A DNA stretch of 47,048 nt, taken from positions 285,599 to 332,646 of the forward strand of contig NZ_LMUJ01000042.1 of the NCBI RefSeq assembly GCF_009765975.1. Reading direction: 5' to 3'. Positions within the stretch are counted from its first letter, which is position 1. Each line of letters starts with the position of its first letter. The stretch is from Acidisphaera sp. S103 (GTDB taxonomy: Bacteria > Pseudomonadota > Alphaproteobacteria > Acetobacterales > Acetobacteraceae). A program made the position numbers and the translations under genes. Shown here piece after piece: positions 25,144 through 34,035 of this stretch. The notes below the pieces were generated by a model that saw nothing but the letters and a program-made list of their open reading frames with translations, searched no databases and was not told the DNA's origin.

Positions 25144-25948
25144 GCGTGATCCGAGCTGATCGAATCGGGGGGGATTCCCGAATCGGCTGTAATCGGATTC
25201 AAGCTTCCTGCCGGAGCGGAAGCCGGCAGCGATGTCGAAAGCACTTTCGCTTGATTTACGGCAACGCGTTGTTGCTGCTGTGCGGGACGAGAGATTAAGC
25301 CATCGCGCCGCGGCGGCGCGCTTCCAGGTCAGCGCTGCCAGTATCAGCCACTGGCGGGCGCTGGAGCGGCAGTCGGGTCACCTGCGGCCTGGGCCGTTGG
25401 GCGGTGATCGGCGCAGTGCTGCGATCGAAGCGCATGCGAGCCTGATCCTGCGAATGTTCGAGGCACGACGCTACGGTCGCTGCCGGCGTGGCGAGCGACT
25501 ACGGATGAGCGTGCCGCACGGACACTGGAAGACGACCACCTTCATCGCCGGCCTTCGCAACAGCGGCATCGTCGCCCCGTTTGTCATCGACCGCCCGGTC
25601 AACCGAACGATCTTTGAAACCTGGGTGCAGCGCGTTCTTGTCCCCAACCTTCGTCGAGGTGACATCGTGATCATGGACAATCTGTCCAGCCACAAAGGCC
25701 CACGCGTGCGGGCCCTGATCGAGGCTGCTGGCGCGACGTTGCGATACCTCCCGCCCTACAGTCCCGACTTCACCCCAACCGAGAAGGCCTTTGCCAAGCT
25801 CAAGGCCCTTCTACGCAAGGAGGCCGCACGCACGGTCGAGGCGCTTGGGTCCGCCGTCGGACGTATCATCGACCTCATCACACCCGCAGAGTGCGTCAAC
25901 ATGTTCGCATCAGCCGGCTATGATCCAGACTGATCGGACTCCGCTCTA
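25144..25948 (+). mobile_element. IS630-type insertion sequence, internally deleted
   Basis: About 805 bp bounded by TA dinucleotides (25142-25143 and 25949-25950), the usual IS630/Tc1 target. Imperfect terminal inverted repeats can be aligned (GATCCGAGCTGATC against AGTCCGATCAG). Full IS630 elements are about 1.1 kb, so a few hundred bases are missing from the middle. The one transposase frame spans 25232-25933. Confidence 0.65.
25232..25933 (+). pseudogene. IS630 transposase with an in-frame internal deletion
   Basis: 233 aa, about 90-100 fewer than usual. The N-terminal helix-turn-helix is intact (LDLRQRVVAAVRDERLSHR, then FQVSAASISHW), up to SLILRMFEARR. The sequence then jumps to YGRCRRGERLRMSVPHGHWK. 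The segment that should carry the first catalytic Asp is gone. The later parts remain: IVIMDNLSSHKG with the second Asp and LPPYSPDFTPTEKAF with the Glu. The reading frame survived, giving a DNA-binding protein with no active catalytic triad. Confidence 0.75.
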
Positions 25949-25969
25949 GCGCAGATGTCACCACGTAAA

Positions 25970-27040
25970 TCAGAAATCCTGCAACGCAGGGGCAGATCGG
26001 CCTCTGACCTTAAAATAATCCTGTAGTGGTTTATCATAAAATTTGAGGGCTAAGTAGGCGATCTCGGCAACAATGCCTGCCTCGGTGATGCCAAACAGCC
26101 AACAGCCGATCTGGCCGAAATGCCAATGCTTCAGCAGTTCTTCTCCGATCCGAAGCACCGGCCCCTGCAAGATGTAGAGGGGATATGAAAGTTCACCAGC
26201 GAAGCGGCAACCCCGGACGAGCCTTGGTCCTGGCTCAACCGCCGCTCCGATCGCAATGATCGCCGGAAAAAGCAGAATGACATAGAGGAGGCCGAAAAGG
26301 CCTGACATTTGCAACGGCACTAACAAGAGCGCTGCAAAACCCAAGATCAGGCTGAGGCCAATCCAGGAGGCAAAATGTTGGGATAATCTGAATCTGTAGA
26401 GTAAAACTCCCGCAAAAAATGGAAACATCACTCGACCGAATCCGTAGGCGAAATTTCCCTGGTTATTGCCGCCGTAAATACCATAGTTCATGAATGCCAC
26501 CCACGCCAGCACGACGGCGCTGCAGGCGGTCAATATCACTAGCCGCCGCGATGTCAGATGTGGCACGATCGCAGCGTACACGGCGTTTACGAACAGCTCG
26601 AACGTGAGAGACCAACTTGCCATGTTGAATGGGTAAGCTGTTTCCCATTGCGGAAACACGTAGGAGGGCAAAAGCAAGAGCGCCAAGGTTCCGCTGAGTG
26701 CGATCTGCCGATAGGTGACGTCGAGTTTGAATGTTGCATCCAGGAACGCGAGGGCGATACCCATCGTCGTGCCTAACAGGATCAAGGGATATAAGCGTGC
26801 AATCCGTATCCGAGCGAAGGACGCCAGATCCATTGCTCCGGTCTGTAGCCGTCGCTCGTAGGCGAAAGAAACGACGAACCCACTGAGCAGGTAGAAGAAA
26901 TCGACGGCTAAACCGGCAAACGGAAGGGCTGTCAGGTCATGTTGTTGTACTAGATGCAACATCAACACGACCAATGCTGCGACACCACGAAGGCCATCCA
27001 ACACCGCAAAACGATGTGCTTTTGTTTGCAATTGAAGCAT
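25970..27040 (-). CDS. Acyltransferase family 3 (OafA-like) membrane protein
   Basis: 356 aa from the ATG at 27040; upstream ATGs extend it by up to 59 residues. About ten membrane helices with family 3 acyltransferase marks: VLDGLRGVAALVVLMLHL with the catalytic-type His, LSGFVVSFAYERR and RIRIARLYPLIL. The C-terminal part includes FAGELSYPLYILQGPVL. Such enzymes O-acetylate sugars of polysaccharide, lipopolysaccharide or other surface molecules. It is lower in GC than the core genes and lies beside a broken IS, which fits horizontal acquisition. Confidence 0.85.
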   Translation of the reverse strand: MLQLQTKAHRFAVLDGLRGVAALVVLMLHLVQQHDLTALPFAGLAVDFFYLLSGFVVSFAYERRLQTGAMDLASFARIRIARLYPLILLGTTMGIALAFLDATFKLDVTYRQIALSGTLALLLLPSYVFPQWETAYPFNMASWSLTFELFVNAVYAAIVPHLTSRRLVILTACSAVVLAWVAFMNYGIYGGNNQGNFAYGFGRVMFPFFAGVLLYRFRLSQHFASWIGLSLILGFAALLLVPLQMSGLFGLLYVILLFPAIIAIGAAVEPGPRLVRGCRFAGELSYPLYILQGPVLRIGEELLKHWHFGQIGCWLFGITEAGIVAEIAYLALKFYDKPLQDYFKVRGRSAPALQDF

Positions 27041-27409
27041 GAAAGCAGCCTTTGCTACCCAATGCCGAACAGACATGGGCATAATGGTCTTGAGGTCTGG
27101 ATGCAAGGCGACCATAAGGGTTAGAGTCGAATCGGTTGAAGTTGCGCGCCGACGTCCTTTTAACCGACGTCCACAGCTTACTTTTTTGCATAAAAATGCA
27201 TATGCGGAATGGCGCACCGCGACGCACCATTTCTACCGAAGTGGCTCTGATAGCGTTGTTCGTTGATTTGCTCCGGTTCCCATCGCGCCAGCACGCCATC
27301 GGCCTGGCTCGGTGATGTGTGCGAATGCCAGGGCCAGCACGTCGTATCCCCGGTGAACTCGGCTCCAAGCGCCTGGGGGACGGCCGGAAGCTGGTCGTCC
27401 CCCAGGTGC
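27041..27409. other. Spacer without a recognisable gene
   Basis: The first 190 bases are AT-rich and should contain the acyltransferase promoter on the minus strand. The rest returns to high GC. Open frames that cross it run through the acyltransferase in other frames and look like shadows. No repeats or hairpins stood out. Confidence 0.35.
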
Positions 27410-27601
27410 TCAAGCCACCCTTCGCCGGCAAAGGCTTAGCACGCTTTTGACGCTGTAGAGCGTCGAGCCGAGGATTTCGGCAGCCTCCTCACGCGTCACC
27501 TCGCCCTGCCCCCGCTCCGTCAGTGTTAAAATTAGCTTTGCCCGGATTGGAGGAGGTGAGCACAGTCCATAAATCGACACGGCAATCTCACGAATGGCCA
27601 T
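27410..27601 (-). CDS. 63-aa protein with a helix-turn-helix-like segment
   Basis: The ATG at 27601 lies inside the end of the upstream ORF (27588-28004), a 14-base overlap. Residues 35-60 (EVTREEAAEILGSTLYSVKS) resemble a helix-turn-helix such as sigma region 4. The N-terminal part matches nothing I know. It may be a fragment of a larger regulator; no second domain is visible. Coding status uncertain. Confidence 0.35.
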   Translation of the reverse strand: MAIREIAVSIYGLCSPPPIRAKLILTLTERGQGEVTREEAAEILGSTLYSVKSVLSLCRRRVA

Positions 27602-28004
27602 TCATGCCAAATCCTACCTGCGAATGCGCGGCGAACACCGCAGAGTGGGGCGTGTCGATTACCATAGAATGGTGCACGTCTGACCCCATTTGGGAGAACG
27701 TTCCCCTGAATGTCGTTGGCTCCGGAGTCGATCGGCCGTGGGTCATCACATCGGAAAGCCCCAGCACGCCAAATGCGTGATGAGTCACGTTGTTGTTGGC
27801 GAGAACGCTTACCAAAAACGTGGACGTTCCTGCCGGTGCGGGTGTTGTGGTTTCAGCGAAGGATTGCACAGATGTAGGTAAGCCTAGTCCGGCGCTGATT
27901 GCGGCATGACTGACTAAAGCGGCGTCATCATCGTCGCTGCCCAGGGGGCTTGTCTCTCCGCTTCCACCTGTGAGGATGACAGAACCGCCGTCGATGGCCG
28001 ACAT
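27588..28004 (-). CDS. Hypothetical 138-aa Ser/Thr/Gly-rich protein
   Basis: The frame is open for 138 codons but the start lacks a good Shine-Dalgarno. Composition is rich in Ser, Thr, Gly and His, with an acidic DDDD run near residue 25. There is no signal peptide, membrane segment or known motif. It lies in the low-GC accessory stretch. It might be a fragment of a surface or repeat protein, or a chance frame. Confidence 0.3.
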   Translation of the reverse strand: MSAIDGGSVILTGGSGETSPLGSDDDDAALVSHAAISAGLGLPTSVQSFAETTTPAPAGTSTFLVSVLANNNVTHHAFGVLGLSDVMTHGRSTPEPTTFRGTFSQMGSDVHHSMVIDTPHSAVFAAHSQVGFGMNGHS

Positions 28005-28061
28005 TCCGCGCGCCCACCCGGCAACAAATCAAAACATCGGGCAGCACCGAGTCAGTCTCTT

Positions 28062-28102
28062 CTCAGTGTAACTCCGTGCAAACTCAGTGCAACTCGGTGT
28101 GC
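28062..28102. repeat. Four tandem 10-11-bp units
   Basis: The units CTCAGTGTAA, CTCCGTGCAAA, CTCAGTGCAA and CTCGGTGTGC lie head to tail, spaced by one helical turn. The consensus is CTCnGTGyAA. It is in the noncoding spacer upstream of the ORF at 27588-28004 and downstream of the MFS gene. Phasing suggests a protein-binding array on one DNA face. Confidence 0.65.
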
Positions 28103-28280
28103 GCTTGATGACTTTCCTGATGACGGCACCCAACGATCGTTCGTGGTCCACAAAGGCGAAACGCGCAAATGGCGCCGCAACCCAGAATAACGCCAAACCA
28201 TCGGCCCAACCCGCAAACAAAATCATAACGCTAAAAATACATTCCAAACCCCTGACCGTAAGCTCCGCCCCCTCCCAGCG

Positions 28281-29480
28281 CTAGGACCGCCGCCGCTCGG
28301 CCCGAACCGCCATCGACATCGCCGCCTGCCCCAACAGCGCCGATCCCAGCAACACGGTCACCACCGGATAAACCGCACCCGGATGCCAGGTCTCCGCCAC
28401 CACGGTGCACAGCATCCCGTAGCCCATCTGGATGAACCCGTACATCCCCGAAGCAGCCCCGATCGCCTGAGGATTGACGCTGACCGACCCCGCCAGCGCG
28501 AACGGGCTCGCCATCCCCGCCCCCACCATGAACAGGCAAACCGGAGCCACCACTGTCGCCACCGACAGGATCCCACCCATATCCGCCAGCGCGAAAAGTG
28601 CCGCGCCGGCGATCCCCACCCCGTTGGCGATCCGCAGCGCCGTCTGCACCGGCAACCGCCCGGCCAGCCGATTGGCACCGAAACTACCGGCCGCCACGCC
28701 CCCCATCAGCAGCAGGTAATACAACCCCACCCGCTGGGTCGGCTGATGCAGCAGGCCCTCGAAAATGAACGGCGAGGCTGACATGAACCCATAGAACGAC
28801 GTGGTCGAGCACGCACCGCCAACCGCGTAGCCGAGGAAGCGCGGCGAACGCAGCAACCGTGCATAAGCCATCGACCGCCGCGACGCCCCCTGCGGCGAAG
28901 CCGTCTCCGGCATCAGCAGGCCGCAGGCGACCAATGTCACGCCACCGAATACCGCGAGCAGCACGTAACTCGCCCGCCAGTCGATATACGCTGTCAGAAA
29001 CCCGCCGATTGCCGGCGCGATGGCGGGAACCATCGCCATCACCAGCGTCAGCAGCGCGAGTTGCCCCGCCGCCCTGTCCGCCGTCGCCCCGTCGCGCACC
29101 GCCGCCCGCCCGAGCACCAACCCGGCGCACCCGCCGAGCGATTGCAGGATGCGCGCCCCGATCAGCACCGCGGCGTTCGGTGCCACGGCCGTCACGATGC
29201 TGGCGGCGGTGAACAGCGACAACCCCACCAGCAGCACCGGCCGGCGCCCGAACCGGTCGGAGACCGGGCCATACAGCAACTGCCCGATCGCCAGCCCGAT
29301 CAGATACAGCGTGATGGTCAACTGCGCGGTGCCGATCGACATGCCCAGCGCACGCGCCGTGGCTGGCAGTGCGGGTATGATGACATGCATCCCCAGCGTG
29401 CCGCAGGCGGTCATCGCGACCAGCAGAAGAAAAGGTGCCCGCGCGCGACCGCGAAGCGGCGGGTTGGTCAGAAAGCGCAT
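28281..29480 (-). CDS. MFS multidrug efflux transporter, Bcr/CflA type
   Basis: 399 aa with twelve membrane helices. Family marks: LGMHVIIPALPATARALG after the first helix, GQLLYGPVSDRFGRRPVLL (the conserved MFS loop 2-3), GARILQSLGGCAG and AIAPAIGGFL. Bcr/CflA members export bicyclomycin, chloramphenicol or similar drugs by proton exchange. The ATG at 29480 fits the usual family start (MRFLTNPP). Single-gene unit; no regulator gene next to it. Confidence 0.88.
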   Translation of the reverse strand: MRFLTNPPLRGRARAPFLLLVAMTACGTLGMHVIIPALPATARALGMSIGTAQLTITLYLIGLAIGQLLYGPVSDRFGRRPVLLVGLSLFTAASIVTAVAPNAAVLIGARILQSLGGCAGLVLGRAAVRDGATADRAAGQLALLTLVMAMVPAIAPAIGGFLTAYIDWRASYVLLAVFGGVTLVACGLLMPETASPQGASRRSMAYARLLRSPRFLGYAVGGACSTTSFYGFMSASPFIFEGLLHQPTQRVGLYYLLLMGGVAAGSFGANRLAGRLPVQTALRIANGVGIAGAALFALADMGGILSVATVVAPVCLFMVGAGMASPFALAGSVSVNPQAIGAASGMYGFIQMGYGMLCTVVAETWHPGAVYPVVTVLLGSALLGQAAMSMAVRAERRRS

Positions 29481-29815
29481 GGTCTGTCCCGATGTCCGAG
29501 GCCAGCTTGCCCGGGGGATGGGCGGGGGGCAACTCGGGTTGGGACGAGGGGTCGCCAGATGCGTCAAGAGCGCGACCTTGGCCGGACTTATCCGATTCAC
29601 GTGGCGAATCGTGGTCGTGTCGCGACCCAGGCTTCCCTGCTATCGGATACCGGGCGATCATGGGTGGCGGGACGGTTTGAGTATCCGCTTCCAACCGGTG
29701 TGCCCTCGGCTGAAGCCGGCGTACGGATCCTCGATCCCGCAATCGAGGCCTATCCCGCGGCCCAAAGATCTCCGCCCATGCGCACCGGCACGGCTTCTCG
29801 CTTTAGGACGTGGGA
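29481..29815. other. Spacer upstream of the MFS gene
   Basis: 335 bases without a gene. The only frames crossing it are shadows. It should hold the MFS promoter on the minus strand. I see no clear repeat until the hairpin at 29816. Confidence 0.35.
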
Positions 29816-29850
29816 CACCGACCCAATAGCGGCCAGCTATTGGATCGGTG
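29816..29850 (-). terminator. Long hairpin downstream of the small lipoprotein gene
   Basis: CACCGA and CCAATAGC on one side pair with GCTATTGG and TCGGTG on the other, with one mismatch and a five-base loop. It lies 39 bases past the lipoprotein stop. No T-tract follows, so it may be a Rho-independent terminator of unusual form or an mRNA 3' stabiliser. Confidence 0.5.
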
Positions 29851-29888
29851 ATTCAACAATCACATGGACGGGTTACCGCCCCTGCCGA

Positions 29889-30080
29889 CTATCCCCGTGC
29901 CGGCGGAACCGGAGCCGGCGGCGGGGCCGCGGGCGGCGGGGCTGCTTCGACCGGCGCCGGCGCGGGTGCGGGCTGCGGCTGAGAGCACGCCGCTAGGAGT
30001 GCCACGGGAACGACGACGGCGGCCGCGACCGCACTGCGAAACAACCAGTGGCGTGCCACTGTCTCGGAAACGGCGAACAT
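29889..30080 (-). CDS. Small proline-rich lipoprotein
   Basis: 63 aa. ATG at 30080 with GAGGGAGGC upstream. An N-terminal hydrophobic helix ends in a lipobox, VALLAACSQ, which would be cut before Cys for lipid attachment. After it come only Pro/Ala/Gln/Glu repeats such as PQPAPAPAPVEAAPPPAAPP. Likely anchored in the membrane with a stiff extended tail. It is divergent from the L,D-transpeptidase gene, so both may deal with the cell envelope. Confidence 0.6.
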   Translation of the reverse strand: MFAVSETVARHWLFRSAVAAAVVVPVALLAACSQPQPAPAPAPVEAAPPPAAPPPAPVPPARG

Positions 30081-30191
30081 CCGTGCCTCCCTCATTGATT
30101 TGCTCGTGGACAAGGTTGAATTTAAGGGCAACTCTTTGCAGAGAGTCAAACCACCAGTTGCGTAGGCCGGCAGAGGTCGAGGAGTGGCATA

Positions 30192-31637
30192 GTGCGTGCG
30201 CCATGGCACAAAATCGACTTTGGCCGTCAAAAGCCATTGACGTCCGTTCGGGGTCATGTGTCCCGGCGGGCCACACTAACCGGCGGCACGATCGCTCTCG
30301 CCGCGGCATGCGCGCTTGCCGGATGCGCTGCCGATCCGGAGCCGGATGCGGCGTCAGTGGATGCGCCGCATGCTGATACCGACATCGGAAATCTGATCGG
30401 CGGCGCGCCGAATCTGGCGATCGCCGGTCAACACCTGAATGTCGCGTTGCTACGGCGCTTCTACGCGCGACATGACTTCGAGCCGGTATGGACGACCCGG
30501 CAAGATCAGGCGAATTCACTGCTGAATGGCGTGCTGCATGCCGGCGACCAAGGTCTCGACCCTGCCCTGTTCCACACTGACCTGCTGCGGCACGAAGCGG
30601 CATTGCAGCCGCTTGATCGCGAATTGTTGTTGTCGGACGCCTTCCTTTCGTATGCCGATGCGCTGGCCCGCGGCGCCGTGCCGGTCGAACGCCGAAGAGA
30701 TGACGAGACCCTGGCACCCAAGCCGATCAATGTGGCTGCCGCGCTCGATGCCGCTATCGACAGCCCCAATCCGGCGGCGGTCATCGAGGCGCTGGCGCCG
30801 ACGACGCCAACCTACCGGGCACTGCGCGAGGCCTTGCACAAGTATCGCTCGGGCGCCCCGGCGGGCGGCAAGGGCGCGACGAACCGCTTGCGCACGATTG
30901 CGGTTAACCTTGAACGCCAGCGCTGGCTGCCGCGGCCGCTGCCGGCGGACCGCGCCTGGGTCAATGTTGCCGACGAGCGGCTGGTGCTTTATCGCGCCGA
31001 TCGGCCGGTTTTCTCGACGCGGGTGGTTGTCGGCGAGGATATCGAGCGGAATCAGAGCCCAGAGTTCCGCGCCGTAATCGACGCGAGTTTCTACAACCCC
31101 CCCTGGGTCGTTCCCAGCGATATCGCCGCGCGGGAGATCCTGCCGAGGGTCAGTCATGACCCCAGTTATTTGACGCGGAACAAGATGATCCTGCTGGCAA
31201 ATGGCGAGGTAGAGCAACTGCCGGGGCCCGACGCAGGGCTTGGACTGATCATGTTCGATATGCCGAACCGGTTCGACGTCTATCTGCACGACACCCCGGA
31301 TCAATATATCTTCAACCGCGATGACCGCCGCATCAGCCATGGATGCATCCGGGTGCAGAACCCGCGCGAATTTGCCGCCCTGCTGATGCGCCAGCCGATC
31401 GACGCGATCGATCAGGGGATCGCGATGGGCGGCACGACCCGAAACGACCTGCCCACGCCCGTGCCGGTCTTCGTGGTCTACCAGACCGCGTTTGTCGACA
31501 CCGACGGGACGTTGCGATTTTGCGCGGATTTCTACAATCGTGACGCCGAGATCTGGCGGCAGTTGCAGAGACGCCCTGAAGGGCGAGGTCCCGCGGCAAT
31601 GGCGGATAAACGCCCGCTGTCACCCGGCCCCATCTAG
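30192..31637 (+). CDS. L,D-transpeptidase (YcbB/LdtD type) lipoprotein
   Basis: 481 aa from a GTG; another in-frame GTG at 30258 would start MSRRATLTGG and is an equally good choice. The leader has twin Arg and ends ACALAGCAAD, a lipobox. A scaffold domain (about 60-220) with FYARHDFEPVW is followed by the YkuD catalytic domain: RVVVGEDIERNQSPEF, YLHDTP and RRISHGCIRV with catalytic Cys385. It makes 3-3 peptide cross-links in peptidoglycan and can resist many beta-lactams. Length fits the family. Confidence 0.88.
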   Translation: MRAPWHKIDFGRQKPLTSVRGHVSRRATLTGGTIALAAACALAGCAADPEPDAASVDAPHADTDIGNLIGGAPNLAIAGQHLNVALLRRFYARHDFEPVWTTRQDQANSLLNGVLHAGDQGLDPALFHTDLLRHEAALQPLDRELLLSDAFLSYADALARGAVPVERRRDDETLAPKPINVAAALDAAIDSPNPAAVIEALAPTTPTYRALREALHKYRSGAPAGGKGATNRLRTIAVNLERQRWLPRPLPADRAWVNVADERLVLYRADRPVFSTRVVVGEDIERNQSPEFRAVIDASFYNPPWVVPSDIAAREILPRVSHDPSYLTRNKMILLANGEVEQLPGPDAGLGLIMFDMPNRFDVYLHDTPDQYIFNRDDRRISHGCIRVQNPREFAALLMRQPIDAIDQGIAMGGTTRNDLPTPVPVFVVYQTAFVDTDGTLRFCADFYNRDAEIWRQLQRRPEGRGPAAMADKRPLSPGPI

Positions 31638-31676
31638 AGCGTTCTCACCCTGACTGTGCAGGGAGAAAACGCTCTA
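31635..31676 (+). terminator. Terminator hairpin of the L,D-transpeptidase gene
   Basis: The stem TAGAGCGTT / AACGCTCTA continues after small bulges into CCCTG / CAGGG with a six-base loop, and starts at the stop codon itself. Similar TAGAGCG hairpins occur as dispersed repeats in related genomes, so it may be a repeat used as a terminator. Confidence 0.55.
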
Positions 31677-31740
31677 GCGCTTTGTTTGATCGCATGATTC
31701 ACGCGCTCTGGACGTTCCGCCCAGCGCGATCATGCTCTAA

Positions 31741-31878
31741 GGGCTCGCAGCGAATAAACCGGATCATTTGGCGGGCGCCGTCGGCACCGTATGGCATGGT
31801 GGGCGTAGGCCCGCCATCGACGCGTCGCTGTGCAGGTCTCGGAAAAGGCATGGATGGCAGGCCTGCGCCTGCCATGAC
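31741..31878 (+). repeat. Dispersed two-unit repeat, copy 2
   Basis: Inverted partner of 25003-25140. Unit one contains GGTGGGCGTAGGCCCGCC; a spacer of about 30 bases with gtcgctgtg follows, then unit two, ATGGCAGGCCTGCGCCTGCCAT, a strong palindrome. The two copies bracket about 6.6 kb. Confidence 0.8.
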
Positions 31879-31952
31879 GGAATCGGGCAGCGGTGCGAAC
31901 ACGGCCATGACGCGGGCGCCTGGGTCAGCGATGCGCGGCCCAGCGGGCGGAT

Positions 31953-32330
31953 TTAGTGAACCGTCATCGACGCCGGTATCGCCATGCCGGGGAAAAACGC
32001 CAGCCGCGCGCCCAGCGCGGTCACGACGTCGTCCAGTGACGCGAACACGCCAAACTCCGTCAGCACATCCCAATGCACCTGGTCGAGGCGAAAACCATAG
32101 GTTTCCCGGCTGATCATGAAGCTGGGGCCCATCGCGTCGTCGCCGCCTTCCGGCAGCAGAACCAGCGTGGCTTCGTCCACGCAGATGCCGTGCAATTCCA
32201 CCGACCATTCGGGCGCGATGTCCTCCATCGCGTTCTGCACCAGCATCAGATCGGCATTGCCAAGCGGCCGGACCGGTACCGAAAACGTCGAACCAAGGCT
32301 GGGAAGATGGCCGAGCCGCTTGATGGACAT
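31953..32330 (-). CDS. Hypothetical 125-aa protein
   Basis: ATG at 32330 with GGAGATTGCA upstream; the frame could extend to 32399 but has no better start. Soluble, balanced composition, with a central WSVELHGICVDEATLVLLPE and a tryptophan-containing helix. There is no signal or membrane part. It starts with SIKRLGHLPSLGSTFSVPVR. I do not recognise a family. An AT-rich spacer upstream likely holds its promoter. Confidence 0.6.
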   Translation of the reverse strand: MSIKRLGHLPSLGSTFSVPVRPLGNADLMLVQNAMEDIAPEWSVELHGICVDEATLVLLPEGGDDAMGPSFMISRETYGFRLDQVHWDVLTEFGVFASLDDVVTALGARLAFFPGMAIPASMTVH

Positions 32331-32422
32331 TGCAATCTCCAGATGTGCCGCGCGCCGCATTGACTCCACAGCAACGAGAACCTCCGCCTTCTGACACACT
32401 GGAAAGGTAAAATAAAGTATCT

Positions 32423-32434
32423 TTTTACGTAAAA
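32423..32434. promoter_or_regulatory. Perfect 12-bp palindrome in an AT-rich spacer
   Basis: TTTTACGTAAAA lies between the start of the 125-aa gene and holA, in the most AT-rich spot nearby. It may be an operator for the minus-strand gene at 31953-32330. Confidence 0.4.
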
Positions 32435-32470
32435 TTGTCCAAAAATAATACAGTCATTCTCAACCAACCA

Positions 32471-33496
32471 CTACCGTCGCGCCGACCGGGACGCCGCCGC
32501 CGATCGGCGTGCCAGCGTCAAAACCGCGTTCCGGCACAGCGCCTGGTCCGGCCAGCCCGTCCGCTTGCAGCCCCGTTCGGCCTCCGCCAGCGCCACCAGC
32601 GCCGCGCTCAACGTCGCCGCCGGCCACAACCCCAGCGAGCGGGTAAATGCACCGACCTTCTGGTAGAACACCGGCGGCCGAATACCCTTCACCGCATCGG
32701 AGGCCGTCAGTCCCTGCTCATCCATCGCCAGCCGAGCGCGGTGCAGCTTCTGCAAATGCCCCAGCGCGGCGCGCAGGACCTGGACCGGTCCCGCCCCTTC
32801 CGCGACCGCGGCCTCCAACGCCCGATCGGCGGTCGCGACGTCGCCGGTAGTCGCGGCAAACAGCGCGTCGTCCAGCGACAGACCCGCCAGATCGCCCACG
32901 CAGGTCATCGCCGCATCCAGATCGACCCGGTTCCCCGGCCCGGCAAACAGCGCCAGCTTCTCCAACTCCGACCGCGTGGACGCCCGGTCCGCCCCGAGTT
33001 GCTGCGACAACCACGACAACGCATCCGGCTCGACACCGGCACCGTTGGCACGCAGGGTTTCCCGGATCGTTTCTTCCAGCGCACGCCCTTCCTCGGGGTA
33101 GCAGGCGATCGCGGCCCCCTCGGGCGCGGCCTCCAACGCCGTCCGCAGCTTCGTCCGAGACGCCAATGCCGGCCCCTCCAGCACCACCAGCGCCGGTGCT
33201 CGGCTTTTCAGCACCGCCAGTACCGGTTCGGTCGCCGCGTCGGTCACGTCCCGTACCCGGATCACCCGCCTTCCGCCGATCAGCGACAGCCCCGCCGCCT
33301 CGCCGGCCAACTGGCGGATGTCCTCACGCGCCAGGTCCGTCACCAGGAACGGATCGTCCAACGAACCGGCAACCGAGCGTACCAGCGTCTCCGCCCGATC
33401 GCGGATCATGCCGGCGTCCTCGCCGAACAACAGCACCACCCGGCAGTCGCCCGGATCGCGCAGGAACGCCTGGATGCGAGCCGGGAGAAGCTTCAT
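32471..33496 (-). CDS. holA: DNA polymerase III subunit delta
   Basis: 341 aa. The clamp-loader delta fold: [15 protein letters not shown], then VVLLFGEDAGMIRDRAETLV, GRRVIRVRDV and LVVLEGPALASRTKLRTALE. It opens the sliding clamp for loading. Degenerate P-loop, as usual for delta. Starts within the stop of lptE (one-base overlap), following leuS and lptE as in most alphaproteobacteria. Confidence 0.92.
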   Translation of the reverse strand: MKLLPARIQAFLRDPGDCRVVLLFGEDAGMIRDRAETLVRSVAGSLDDPFLVTDLAREDIRQLAGEAAGLSLIGGRRVIRVRDVTDAATEPVLAVLKSRAPALVVLEGPALASRTKLRTALEAAPEGAAIACYPEEGRALEETIRETLRANGAGVEPDALSWLSQQLGADRASTRSELEKLALFAGPGNRVDLDAAMTCVGDLAGLSLDDALFAATTGDVATADRALEAAVAEGAGPVQVLRAALGHLQKLHRARLAMDEQGLTASDAVKGIRPPVFYQKVGAFTRSLGLWPAATLSAALVALAEAERGCKRTGWPDQALCRNAVLTLARRSAAASRSARR

Positions 33497-34035
33497 CAGC
33501 CCGCTTTGGCCTCTTTCGCCGCCTGTTGGCGGAACCAGACGGCAAGCTGGGTCGCGATCTGCGTGGCGATATTGTCGGCGATGCGCTTCGCCTCCGCCTC
33601 GGTCTCCAGGTCGGCGGCAAAATACTGCGAGTCGAAGACATTCACAGCGTCCAGCGCCCGGGCACTGCCGGTCATCAGTTTCGTGTGCTTTTCGTCATGA
33701 CCAGTCAGCGTCCAGGTCGCGGAACCAGTCAGGCGCACCCGGGTGGCGATGTCGTTCGTCTCGATCGCGATGCCTTCGCCGGAAATCCCGAACGTGACGT
33801 GCAGGTCATAGCTGGACGGCGTGCCGGAATCGTCGCCGAACCGCTCCTGCAGCGCCTGGCGGAGAAGCTGCCCTGGCCGGTCCGGAATCAGTTCGACATA
33901 GACGCTGGACAACCCCCGCGCCGCCGGGCCGGCGTTGTCGGAGGCCGTGGGCATGTAGACCGGCTGAAACCCGCAACCGGCCAAGGCCGTCAGCGAACCC
34001 AGGCAGACCCAGCGGCGGCCGATCCCGGCGGTCAT
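33496..34035 (-). CDS. lptE: LPS assembly lipoprotein LptE-like
   Basis: 179 aa. Leader [19 protein letters not shown] with a lipobox (LAGC) and the GFQPVY sequence that follows in LptE proteins. The fold is mostly beta with a C-terminal helix ([19 protein letters not shown]). LptE plugs the LptD barrel in the outer membrane and helps bring lipopolysaccharide to the surface. Overlaps leuS (ATGA) and holA. Confidence 0.82.
   Translation of the reverse strand: MTAGIGRRWVCLGSLTALAGCGFQPVYMPTASDNAGPAARGLSSVYVELIPDRPGQLLRQALQERFGDDSGTPSSYDLHVTFGISGEGIAIETNDIATRVRLTGSATWTLTGHDEKHTKLMTGSARALDAVNVFDSQYFAADLETEAEAKRIADNIATQIATQLAVWFRQQAAKEAKAG

Noticed and set aside
28029..28247. A 72-aa minus-strand membrane protein
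   Set aside because: It overlaps the tandem repeats at 28062-28102, has no Shine-Dalgarno, and only a weak hydrophobic start.
31635..31878. CRISPR array
   Set aside because: The repeats are two palindromic units of differing sequence without regular spacers or cas genes, so they are REP-type elements.
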